Source: Palsa-504 sp963744005 (GTDB taxonomy: Bacteria; Actinomycetota; Actinomycetes; Streptosporangiales; Streptosporangiaceae). Taken from it: a stretch of 64,000 bases of DNA. The stretch is taken from NCBI GenBank assembly GCA_963744005.1, contig CAVURU010000003.1:62001-126000 (forward strand), written 5' to 3'. The first letter of the stretch is position 1; the number at the start of each line of letters is the position of its first letter. A program made the translations under genes and the position numbers. The notes under the pieces were generated by a model that saw only the letters and a program-made list of their open reading frames with translations, ran no database searches and was not told the origin of the DNA. Shown here in pieces: positions 51,201-58,685 of the stretch.

Positions 51201-51675
51201 CCTTCAGCATGATGGCGCCGCCCGGGCCCAGCCCGGCCAGGAAGTCCCGCGCCTCCGCCAGGGTCACCGCCGCGCTGATCCCGGCCAGCACCGGCACGCC
51301 GCAGCGCTCGGCCAGGGCCCGGGCCGCGGCCTTGTCGCCGAAGATCTCCAGCGTCTGCGGGGTCGGCCCGACGAAGGTCAGCCCGGCCCGCTCGCAGGCC
51401 GCGGCGAACGCGCCGCTCTCGCTCAGGAAGCCGTAGCCCGGATGAACCGCGTCGCACCCGGCCGCCTGGGCCGCGGCGATGATGGCGGCGGCATCGAGAT
51501 AGGCCGGCACCCCGGCCGCTGCGAGCGCGACCGCCCGGTCCGCCTCCCTGGTATGCAGCGAGGCCGCGTCGTCCTCGGCGTAGACCGCCACGGTCTCCAG
51601 GCCGAGGTCTCCGGCGGTCCGCGCGATCCGCACGGCGATCTCGCCCCGGTTGGCGATCAGAAGGCTGTCAGGCAT
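48244..51675 (-). CDS. Single-chain acyl-CoA carboxylase (biotin-dependent)
   Basis: 1143 residues combining all carboxylase parts in one chain. Biotin carboxylase is at 1 to about 450 (SLLIANRGEIAVRIARTA, GGGGRGM ATP loop, EANARLQVEHTVTE). The biotin carrier domain is near 560-630 with the biotinyl Lys in EALKMEH. The carboxyltransferase (about 650-1143) includes NSGYCFAGNVVLLGACD, NNSNSPSGGAIESAGADKAARFM, DTPGNMVGPVAEKT and GLEGQIKLG. This order matches the homohexameric long-chain acyl-CoA carboxylase described in mycobacteria, so malonyl- or alkylmalonyl-CoA formation from acyl-CoA is likely. ATG 51675 has GGAGG nine bases before. Substrate range cannot be read from sequence. Confidence 0.92.
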   Translation of the reverse strand: MPDSLLIANRGEIAVRIARTAGDLGLETVAVYAEDDAASLHTREADRAVALAAAGVPAYLDAAAIIAAAQAAGCDAVHPGYGFLSESGAFAAACERAGLTFVGPTPQTLEIFGDKAAARALAERCGVPVLAGISAAVTLAEARDFLAGLGPGGAIMLKAVAGGGGRGMRPVTDPADLEQAFERAASEARGAFGSGEVYVEELMKVARHVEVQIVGDGTGAVAHLWDRECSLQRQRQKLIEIAPAFGVPEAVRAAMLQAAVRLGEAVRYRGVGTVEFLLDARAGAAPRFAFIEANARLQVEHTVTETVLGRDLVAVQLAIAGGADLAGLGLTQDSVPAPRGVALQARVNLESMTADGSARPGGGVLSAYDQPSGPGVRVDGFGYAGYATSSRYDPLLAKVIVAADDLAAGAARARRALSEFKIGGVRTNIAFLQALLKSPALIDGELHTRYVEEHAAELLDAAADRARYFGQAPSSAGRRQQRRAGARVDPMDPLALLDLQPGAGPGAEETAGPGPLAEAMPGPDGTVAVPAPMPGVVISYAVAEGDMVLPGQPVAVMEALKMEHVVASEAAGVVREIAWEVGDSIFEGTPVLFLEPRDAAGAYVGAAAPDPEEIRPDLAEVQRLHFLASDEGRPEAAAKRHAQGRPTIRESIAELCDPGTFTEYGPTVTAALLRSDTWPVVEERMRRTAADGMVIGVGQVNGELFAPEQARCAVVAYDYSVLAGTQGTKNHQKTDRMLRIAQQYKLPVVLYSEGGGGRAGGGSGPSIPEGAARAIGALSTRTWLELGKLSGLVPIVGVNSGYCFAGNVVLLGACDVIIATRDSSIGIGGPAMIEGGGLGAYAPGEVGPVSIQEPNGVIDIVVEDEAEATATAKAYLSYFQGRTADWSAHDQLPLRHVVPENRRAVYDIRTVIETLADVGSVLELRPRWATSMITALIRVEGHPVGVIANNSNSPSGGAIESAGADKAARFMQLCDAFDIPILSLVDTPGNMVGPVAEKTALIRHCARMYVAGANLTVPYFNVVLRKAYGLGAIAMAAASFDETFFSISWPTGEFAGMGLEGQIKLGRRAELQAITDIPARRARYDELVADAYAWARALNAGMVFEVDDVIDPADTRQWLVMGLNSMPPRPARAGKKHAWVDTW

Positions 51676-51805
51676 CGGCGTGATCCTCCAGGTCCGGCCG
51701 AGGTGGACGCGAGCGCCCCGGCGCAGCACGCCGTGCTCCCATGCTCTACGCCCGGGAGGGGCCGCGCGATGTGACCTGGATCACCAGGATCATTGGACTA
51801 GATTC

Positions 51806-51828
51806 CGATACGAGACTGTTCCGTATCG
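51806..51828 (+). promoter_or_regulatory. Candidate TetR operator before the MFS-TetR operon
   Basis: CGATACG, nine bases, CGTATCG: a 23-bp inverted repeat. TTCCGATACG and TTCCGTATCG also form related halves. The site is 130 bases before the MFS start, a typical place for autoregulation by the TetR protein encoded in the same operon. Confidence 0.6.
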
Positions 51829-51958
51829 ATAGCCGCGGTACCTGGAAGCGATCTTGATCAGGCCAACACGGGGATGGTCCTGCCTCTTCCCGGTCCCGCC
51901 CCTAAGACTCCGGGGGCCGACTGCCCCGGCCACATCCCAAGTGATCCGGAAGGGACAC

Positions 51959-53567
51959 ATGGACACGCAGACGATTTACCGTCGCCGCTGGGCCATCCTC
52001 AGCGTCCTGATCGTCAGCCTGCTCGCCATCGTCATCGACAACACGGTGCTCAACGTGGCGCTCAAGACCATCGCCGAGCCCGTCGGGGGCCTCGGCGCCA
52101 GCCAGAGCCAGCTCGAGTGGGCCATCAACTCCTACACCCTCGTCTTCGCCGGCCTGCTGTTCACCTTCGGGGTGGTCGGCGACAAGGTCGGCCGCAAGCG
52201 CATGCTCATCATCGGGCTCGCGCTGTTCGGCCTCTCCTCGCTCCTGTCCGCCTACGCGCACTCGCCTGACCAGCTGATCTGGGCGCGGGCCGCGATGGGC
52301 CTGGGCGGCGCGGCGGTCATGCCGCAGACCCTGTCCATCATCTCCAACGTCTTCGAGCCCGCCGAGCGGCCGCGGGCCATCGGCCTGTGGGCCATGGCCG
52401 TGGGCATCGGCTTCGCCGTCGGCCCGGTGCTCGGCGGCGTCCTGCTGGACCACTTCTGGTGGGGCTCGGTCTTCCTGATCAACGTCCCGGTGACCCTGCT
52501 CGGCGGCCTGGCCGCCGTGTTCCTGGTCCCCGAGTCGCGCAACCACGAGGCGGGCGGCATCGACTTCGTCGGCGTGCTGCTGTCCATCGTCGGCCTGGTG
52601 CTGCTGGTCTACGGCATCGTCGAGGGGGGCGAGATCGGTACCTGGGTCCACCCGAACGTTCTCGGCCCGATCCTGGGGGGCCTGGCCATCCTGGGCTTCT
52701 TCGGCTGGTACGAGACGCGGATCGCGCACCCGTCGCTGGACGTCCGGCTGTTCCGCGACCGGCGGCTGTCGGCCTCGGTCGGGGCCATCGCGCTGGTCTT
52801 CTTCGGCGTCGGCGGCGTGTACTTCTTCACCAGCTTCTACCTGCAGAACGTCCGCGGCTACAGCCCCCTGGACACCGGCCTGCTGACCGTGCCGTTCGCG
52901 GCCGGGCAGCTGCTGCTCTCGCCCCGCAGCGCCGCCCTGGTCAGGCGGTACGGAGCCAAGGCCGCGGGCGCGACCGGCTTCTTCGTGATGACCGCCGCGA
53001 TCGCGGGCTACGCCACCCTCGGCGTCAGCACGCCCATCTGGGTGCTGGGCGTCCTGTTCTTCATCCAGGGCGCGGCCATCGGGATCGCGATGCCCGCCGC
53101 CACCGCGGCCGTCATGGACGTGGTGCCGCGCGAGCGGGCCGGCGCGGGATCCGCGCTGACCAACGTCGCGCGCCAGGTCGCGGTGGCGCTCAGCGTCGCC
53201 ATCCTCGGCTCGCTGCTGGCTGAGTTCTACCGGAACTCGCTCAGCCCGTCGCTGGCCGGCCTGCCCGCCTCGGCGCAGTCCGCGGCATCCTCGTCGATCT
53301 CCGCCACCCAGGCGGTGGCCCACCAGCTCGGCTCGGCCGGCCGAGGCCCTGCTCGGCCCGGCCAACCAGGCGTTTGTGCACTCCATGCACATCACGGCCC
53401 TGGTCGCGGCCCTGGTCTCGCTGGGCGGCGGGTTCGTGGTGCTGCGCTGGATGCCCGGCCGCCCGCGCCCGGCCGCGGAAATCGGTGACGCCGGGGTGGA
53501 CTCGGTCGCCGCCGAGCTGGGCATAATGGAGCAGAGCATGCTCGACACCGCAGACCGAGAGGGATGA
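51959..53567 (+). CDS. DHA2-type MFS drug efflux transporter, apparent frameshift near 53341
   Basis: EmrB/QacA-like multidrug exporter with about 14 membrane helices. Evidence is RRRWAILSVLIVSLLAIVIDNTVLNVAL (motif D1 type), GVVGDKVGRKRMLIIG (motif A), WARAAMGLGGAAVMPQTL and GFAVGPVLGGVLLD (motif C). The frame breaks after HQLGSAG; the continuation EALLGPANQAFVHSMHITAL to the stop at 53567 is in another frame, explained by one extra C near 53341. Corrected length is about 535 residues. ATG 51959 has GGAAGGGA upstream. It is followed by a TetR regulator, the usual pairing for drug-inducible efflux. Confidence 0.88.
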
Positions 53568-53573
53568 CCCGCC

Positions 53574-54235
53574 ATGAAACCCGTGGTCCTGGATCCGGGA
53601 CAGCGGGGCACCGGCACCCTCAGCCGTGACGAACAGGACGGGCCGGCGCGGAGACCCCGCGCCGGCCCGGCCGTCCGCGCAGCCAGCAGGCCGAGCACGC
53701 CATCATCGAGGCCACCCTCGACCTGTTCGCCGAGGAAGGCTTCGAGGGCGTCTGCGTGGAGGCCGTCGCGGCCCGGGCGGGCGTCGGCAAGGCCACCATC
53801 TACCGCCGCTGGCCGAACAAGGAGGAGCTGCTGCTCGCCGCGTTCGGCTCGCTGAAGTCGCCGTTCCCCGAGCCGCTCGGCGTCTCGGTCCGCGAGGACC
53901 TGCTGGCCATGGTCAAGGTCATGTGCGCGGACCGCAGCGACCCGCGCAAGGCGCGCCGGTACGCGCTGCTGCTCGGCGAGGGCGAGAAGTACCCGCGGTT
54001 GATGGCCCGGTACAAGGAAACCGTGGTCGAGCCGCGCCGCGAGGCCATGCGGGCCGTCATCCGCCGCGGGATCCGGACCGGGGAGCTGCGCCCGGAGACC
54101 GACGTCGAGATCGCCATGATCACCCTGACCGGGGCGTGCATGGCCCAGGGCAGCTCCGCGCCCGGGGCCCTGGACGACCAGTTCGCCATCCGCCTGGTCG
54201 ACGGGCTGCTGCAGGGCCTGTCGGCCCGCGGCTGA
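53574..54235 (+). CDS. TetR family regulator, apparent frameshift near 53660
   Basis: The DNA-binding domain reads RSQQAEHAIIEATLDLFAEEGFEGV then VEAVAARAGVGKATIYRRWPNKEELLLAAF (helix-turn-helix), ending QGLSARG at 54235. That frame has no usable upstream start, while ATG 53574 with GAGAGGG before it opens another frame (MKPVVLDPGQRGTG). One missing or two extra bases around 53655-53660 join them to about 220 residues. A short form from GTG 53756 would lack the first helix. It likely represses the MFS gene through 51806-51828. TetR autoregulation is family knowledge; this site is inferred. Confidence 0.82.
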
Positions 54236-54236
54236 C

Positions 54237-55277
54237 GTGGCCGGCGGTGCCGCGCCCGGGCGCGGGCGGCTGGCCGCCGCGGCCGACGGCTACGCCCGGC
54301 TCGCCCTGGAGAACATCGGCCGCGAGTACCCGACGCAGGTCTCCGCGCTGATGACCGGCCCGGGGCAGTTCCCGTCCCGGCCCCGGGACCGGACGCCGGT
54401 GTTCTACGGCAGCTTCGACTGGCACTCCTGCGTGGAGATGCACTGGGTCCTGGTCCGGCTGCTCAAGACCGTCCCGGACGCCGTCCCCGCGGCCGAGATC
54501 AGGTCCGCGCTGGACGCCCAGCTCACCGCCGAGGGCCTGCAGGCTGAGGCCGGGTACGCCCGGATGAGCGGCACCGGCCTGCGGCACTACGGCTGGGGCT
54601 GGGCGCTGAGGCTCACCCACGAGCTGGCCACCTGGGCCGACGATGCCGACGGCCGCCGCTGGGCCGCGGCCATCGAGCCGCTGGCCGGGGTGCTGACCGC
54701 GAACTTCCTGCGCTGGCTGCCCAAGTCCAGCTACCCGACCCGCGTCGGGAACCATCCCAACAGCTCCTTCGCGCTGTCGCTGGCCCTGCCCTACGCGGGG
54801 CTGGCCGGACGCCGCGGCCAGCCGGAGCTGCTCGACGCCATCGAGGCGGCCGCCCGCCGGTGGTACGCCGCCGATGCCGACTACCCGGGCGGCTGGGAGC
54901 CCTCCGGGCACGACTTCCTGTCACCCGCGCTGACCGAGGCCGAGCTGATGGCCCGGCTGCTGGACTCCGCGGACTTCAGCCGCTGGCTCGGCGCGTTCCT
55001 GCCCGGGCTGGTGAACTCCGAGCCGGCCGCGCTGTTCACCCCGGCCGTCATCTCCGATTCCAGCGACGGGCAGATCGCGCACCTGCACGGCCTGAACCTC
55101 AGCCGGGCCTGGTGCTTCCGCCGGCTGGCCGAGTCGCTTCCGCCGGAGGACCCGCGGGTGACCGCCTGCATCGCGGCCATGCGCACCCACGCCGCGGCGT
55201 CCCTGCCGCACGTCGTGTCCGACCACTACATGGTCACCCACTGGCTCGCCGCCTACGCCGTCCTGCTCCTGGGCTGA
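54237..55277 (+). CDS. DUF2891 family protein
   Basis: 346 residues from GTG 54237, two bases after the TetR stop. Matches DUF2891: YARLALENIGREYP, TPVFYGSFDWHSCVEMHWVLVRLL, RHYGWGWALRLTHEL, VGNHPNSSFALSLALPYA, GGWEPSGHDFLSPALTEAELM and SDHYMVTHWLAAYA. Likely an (alpha/alpha)-barrel with conserved Trp/His that would suit a glycan-active enzyme, but the function is not known. It may be co-transcribed with MFS and TetR. It converges on nadE. Confidence 0.85.
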   Translation: MAGGAAPGRGRLAAAADGYARLALENIGREYPTQVSALMTGPGQFPSRPRDRTPVFYGSFDWHSCVEMHWVLVRLLKTVPDAVPAAEIRSALDAQLTAEGLQAEAGYARMSGTGLRHYGWGWALRLTHELATWADDADGRRWAAAIEPLAGVLTANFLRWLPKSSYPTRVGNHPNSSFALSLALPYAGLAGRRGQPELLDAIEAAARRWYAADADYPGGWEPSGHDFLSPALTEAELMARLLDSADFSRWLGAFLPGLVNSEPAALFTPAVISDSSDGQIAHLHGLNLSRAWCFRRLAESLPPEDPRVTACIAAMRTHAAASLPHVVSDHYMVTHWLAAYAVLLLG

Positions 55278-55306
55278 GCCCGGTGCTGGCCGGCCGGTCA
55301 GGCCTC

Positions 55307-57130
55307 CTAGCCGAGGTGCTCCCGCCACCGGTTGGTGATGGGCAGCCGCCGGTCCCGCCCGAAGTTCTTCTGGCTGATCTTCGGGCCCGGCGGGTACTGC
55401 CGCCGCTTGTACTCGGCCGTGTCGACCAGCCGGATGACCCGCTCGACCAGCGCCGGGTCGTGCCCGGCGGCGATCAGCGCGGCGCTGCCCAGGTCATTCT
55501 CCACGTAGTCGTCCAGCAGCGCGTCGAGCTCCTCGTACGGCGGCAGCGAGTCGGTGTCGAGCTGCCCCGGCGCGAGCTCGGCGCTGGGCGGCTTGGTGAT
55601 GGAGTTCTCCGGGATCGGGGGAGTGGCCCCCTGCCGGGCCGCCTCCTCGTTCCGCCACCGGGACAGCTCCCAGACCGTGGTCTTGAACACGTCCTTGATC
55701 GGCCCGAACCCGCCCGCCGAGTCACCGTAGAGGGTCGAGTACCCGCAGGCCAGCTCGCTCTTGTTGCCGGTCGTCAGGACCAGGTGGCCGTCCGCGTTGG
55801 ACAGGCCCATCAGGATCACGCCGCGCACCCGGGCCTGCAGGTTCTCCGGCGGCAGCCCGGTCTCGGGGAACCCGGCCGGGGCCAGCTCGGCGGTGAACGC
55901 CTCGACCATCGGGGCGATCGGGACCGTCAGCGCGTGCAGGCCCTGCCGCTTGACCAGCTCCTCGGCGTCGGAGACCGAGTGATCGGAGGAGTACCGGCTG
56001 GGCAGCAGCACCACGTGCACCGCGTCGGGCCCGAGGGCGTCGGCGGCGATCGTCGCCGTCAGCGCCGAGTCGATGCCGCCGGACAGGCCCAGGATCACCG
56101 ACCGGAACCCGTTCTTGCGCACGTAGTCGCGCACCCCGGTGACCAGGGCGGCGTAGACCTCGGCCGGATCGGACAGCCGCGGCCACAGCGCCTGCCCAGG
56201 CCCCTGCTCAGCCTCCTGCCCGGCGGCTGCGGGCAGCGGCAGGTCCGGCAGCGTCACCCGCTTGACCGTCATCTGCGTGCCGTCCAGCGCGTCGACCCGC
56301 TCCTCGCCGTCGGTTCCGGGTCCGGTCGCGGCGGGCAGGTCCAGGTCGGCGACGATGAGCGCCTCCTCGAACTGCGGGCCGCGGGCCAGCAGCGTGCCGT
56401 CCGCGGCGACCAGGATCGAGTCGCCGTCGAAGACCAGCTCGTCCTGGCCGCCGACCATGTTGGCGTAGGCCAGCGCGGCCCCCGCCTCCCGGGCCCGGCG
56501 GGCCACCAGGTCCAGCCGCACGTCGTCCTTGCCCCGCTCATACGGCGAGGCGTTCGGCACCAGCAGCACGGCGGCGCCCGACTTCCGGCACACCGTGACC
56601 GGGCCGCCCTCCTGCCACAGGTCCTCGCAGATGGCGATGGCGGCGTCCACGGACTCGCCGTTCCCGGCCGGGATCCGGAACACCGGCAGCGTGTCGCCCG
56701 GCACGAAGTAGCGGAACTCGTCGAACACCCCGTAGTTCGGCAGGTGGTGCTTGGCCGAGGTGATCACGACCTCGCCCCCGTGCAGCAGCGCCGCCGCGTC
56801 CTGCGGCGCGCCCGCGGGCAGCCCGGTGCGCGCGGCCAGGTCGGCCCGCCGGTCCAGGTAGCCGGTCACCACCGCGATCCCGCCCAGTCCCTCGGCGGCC
56901 AGCCGGGCCGCCACGTCGCGCAGCGTGGCGATGGACGCCTCGACGAACGAGGCCCGCAGCGCGAGGTCCTCCACCGGGTACCCGGTGAGCATCATCTCGG
57001 GGAACACCACGGCCCGGGCGCCGCGCTCGGCGGCCCGCCGGGTCCACTCCACGATCAGCCCAGCGTTCCCGTGCAGGTCGCCGACCGTGGCGTTGACCTG
57101 CGCTAGCGCGATCCTCAGCTTCGTCACCAT
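55307..57130 (-). CDS. nadE: Glutamine-dependent NAD+ synthetase
   Basis: Last step of NAD synthesis, amidating nicotinic acid adenine dinucleotide. 607 residues. The N-terminal glutaminase of nitrilase type has catalytic Glu in VFPEMMLTGYPVEDL, Lys in SAKHHLPNYGVFDE and Cys in AAIAICEDLWQEGG. The C-terminal synthetase has the PP-loop LGLSGGIDSALTATIAADALG and TTGNKSELACGYSTLYGDSAGGF. The end KISQKNFGRDRRLPITNRWREHLG fits the family. ATG 57130 with GTG directly after. Confidence 0.97.
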   Translation of the reverse strand: MVTKLRIALAQVNATVGDLHGNAGLIVEWTRRAAERGARAVVFPEMMLTGYPVEDLALRASFVEASIATLRDVAARLAAEGLGGIAVVTGYLDRRADLAARTGLPAGAPQDAAALLHGGEVVITSAKHHLPNYGVFDEFRYFVPGDTLPVFRIPAGNGESVDAAIAICEDLWQEGGPVTVCRKSGAAVLLVPNASPYERGKDDVRLDLVARRAREAGAALAYANMVGGQDELVFDGDSILVAADGTLLARGPQFEEALIVADLDLPAATGPGTDGEERVDALDGTQMTVKRVTLPDLPLPAAAGQEAEQGPGQALWPRLSDPAEVYAALVTGVRDYVRKNGFRSVILGLSGGIDSALTATIAADALGPDAVHVVLLPSRYSSDHSVSDAEELVKRQGLHALTVPIAPMVEAFTAELAPAGFPETGLPPENLQARVRGVILMGLSNADGHLVLTTGNKSELACGYSTLYGDSAGGFGPIKDVFKTTVWELSRWRNEEAARQGATPPIPENSITKPPSAELAPGQLDTDSLPPYEELDALLDDYVENDLGSAALIAAGHDPALVERVIRLVDTAEYKRRQYPPGPKISQKNFGRDRRLPITNRWREHLG

Positions 57131-57269
57131 CCCAGCCTAGGCGGTCGGTTCGCGGGGCCGCCCACCACCATCGGTCCCATCAGCCTCCGGCCGCGCTGCC
57201 GTAACCGCGGGGAAACACGAACCGGGCAAACTCATACTCGTGGCGGCCGGGCCACGAGGAGCGCCTAAG

Positions 57270-58640
57270 GTGATAACCGTGGACAGGCAGGAAGAGTTCG
57301 TGCTGCGCACGCTGGAAGAACGTGACATCCGGTTCGTCCGGCTGTGGTTCACCGACGTGCTGGGCAGCCTCAAGTCGATAGCAGTGGCCCCCGCTGAGCT
57401 GGAGGGCGCGTTCGCCGACGGGATCGGGTTCGACGGCTCGGCGATCGAGGGCTTCGCCCGGGTCTACGAGGCGGACATGATCCTTCGCCCCGACCCGGCC
57501 ACCTTCCAGCTGCTGCCGTGGCGCGGTGAGTACCCGGGCGTGGCCAGGATGTTCTGCGACATCCTGCTGCCCGACGGGTCCCCGTCCTACGCCGACCCGC
57601 GCTGGGTGCTCAAGCGCAACCTGGCCCGGGCCTCGGAGCTGGGCTTCACCTTCTACGCCCACCCGGAGATCGAGTTCTTCCTGCTCCGGGAGAAGCCGGA
57701 GCCGGGCGCCCGGCCGCGGCCGATCGACAGCGGCGGCTACTACGACCACACCCCGCACAGCATCGCGCACGACTTCCGCCGTACCGCGATCACCATGCTG
57801 GAGTCGATGGGCATCTCGGTCGAGTACAGCCACCACGAGGGCGCGCCCGGGCAGCAGGAGATCGACCTGCGCTACGCCGACGCGCTGACCACGGCCGACA
57901 ACATCATGTCCTTCCGGCTGGTCATGAAGGAAGTGGCCATGGAGCAGGGCGTGTACGCCACGTTCATGCCCAAGCCGTTCACCGAGCACCCCGGCTCCGG
58001 GATGCACACCCACGTGTCCCTGTTCGAGGGCGACAAGAACGCCTTCTACGAGGCGGGCGCGGAGTTCCAGCTGTCCAAGACGGCCCGGGCCTTCATCGCC
58101 GGGCTGCTGCGGCACGCCCCGGAGATCACCGCCGTCTGCAACCAGTGGATCAACTCCTACAAGCGGCTGTGGGGGGCCGAGGAGCGCACCGCGGGCGCGG
58201 GCGGCGAGGCGCCGGCCTACGTCTGCTGGGGGCACAACAACCGCTCCGCCCTGGTCCGGGTGCCGATGTACAAGCCGCAGAAGGGCAACTCGACCCGGGT
58301 CGAGTTCCGCTCCGTGGACGCGGCCTGCAACCCCTACCTGGCCTTCGCCGCCATCCTCGGGGCCGGCCTGAAGGGCATCGAGAACGACTACGAGCTGCCG
58401 CCCGGTGCCGAGGACGACGTGTGGGCGCTGACCACCTCCGAGCGGCGCGCGCTCGGCATCCAGCCGCTGCCGCAGAACCTGGACCAGGCCATCAACGCCA
58501 TGCAGGACAGCGAGCTGGTGGCCGAGATCCTCGGCGAGCACGTCTTCGACTTCTTCCTGCGCAACAAGCGCGAGGAGTGGCACGAGTACCGCCGCCAGGT
58601 CACCGAGTACGAGCTGACCCGCTACCTGCCCATCCTCTGA
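57270..58640 (+). CDS. Glutamine synthetase family protein (GlnA2-like)
   Basis: Type I glutamine synthetase paralog of about 456 residues. Evidence is the beta-grasp N-terminus RFVRLWFTDVLGSLKSIAV, GFDGSAIEGFARVYEADM, metal ligands in PEIEFFLLRE and HHEGAPGQQEIDL, HPGSGMHTHVSL and NRSALVRVPMY. A Tyr is present in ENDYELPPGAEDD where GlnA1 carries its adenylylation Tyr. Its position near nadE, panB and glnE recalls glnA2 of streptomycetes and mycobacteria, where GlnA2 has been described as a gamma-glutamylpolyamine synthetase in Streptomyces; activity here is inferred. GTG 57270 has GGAG eight bases before it; GTG 57240 is possible. Confidence 0.9.
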   Translation: MITVDRQEEFVLRTLEERDIRFVRLWFTDVLGSLKSIAVAPAELEGAFADGIGFDGSAIEGFARVYEADMILRPDPATFQLLPWRGEYPGVARMFCDILLPDGSPSYADPRWVLKRNLARASELGFTFYAHPEIEFFLLREKPEPGARPRPIDSGGYYDHTPHSIAHDFRRTAITMLESMGISVEYSHHEGAPGQQEIDLRYADALTTADNIMSFRLVMKEVAMEQGVYATFMPKPFTEHPGSGMHTHVSLFEGDKNAFYEAGAEFQLSKTARAFIAGLLRHAPEITAVCNQWINSYKRLWGAEERTAGAGGEAPAYVCWGHNNRSALVRVPMYKPQKGNSTRVEFRSVDAACNPYLAFAAILGAGLKGIENDYELPPGAEDDVWALTTSERRALGIQPLPQNLDQAINAMQDSELVAEILGEHVFDFFLRNKREEWHEYRRQVTEYELTRYLPIL

Positions 58641-58650
58641 GCAGCCGCCG

Positions 58651-58676
58651 CCCCGGGCTGGCCGGCCAGCCCGGGG
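58651..58676. terminator. Palindromic terminator between convergent genes
   Basis: A perfect 26-base palindrome (arms CCCCGGGCTGGCC and GGCCAGCCCGGGG) between the glutamine synthetase stop and the S9 peptidase stop. It should terminate both transcripts. Confidence 0.7.
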
Positions 58677-58685
58677 GCGGGCCGG

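Noticed and set aside
51902..53698. 598-residue minus-strand frame opposite the MFS gene
   Set aside because: Antisense shadow without domains; the plus strand encodes a clear transporter.
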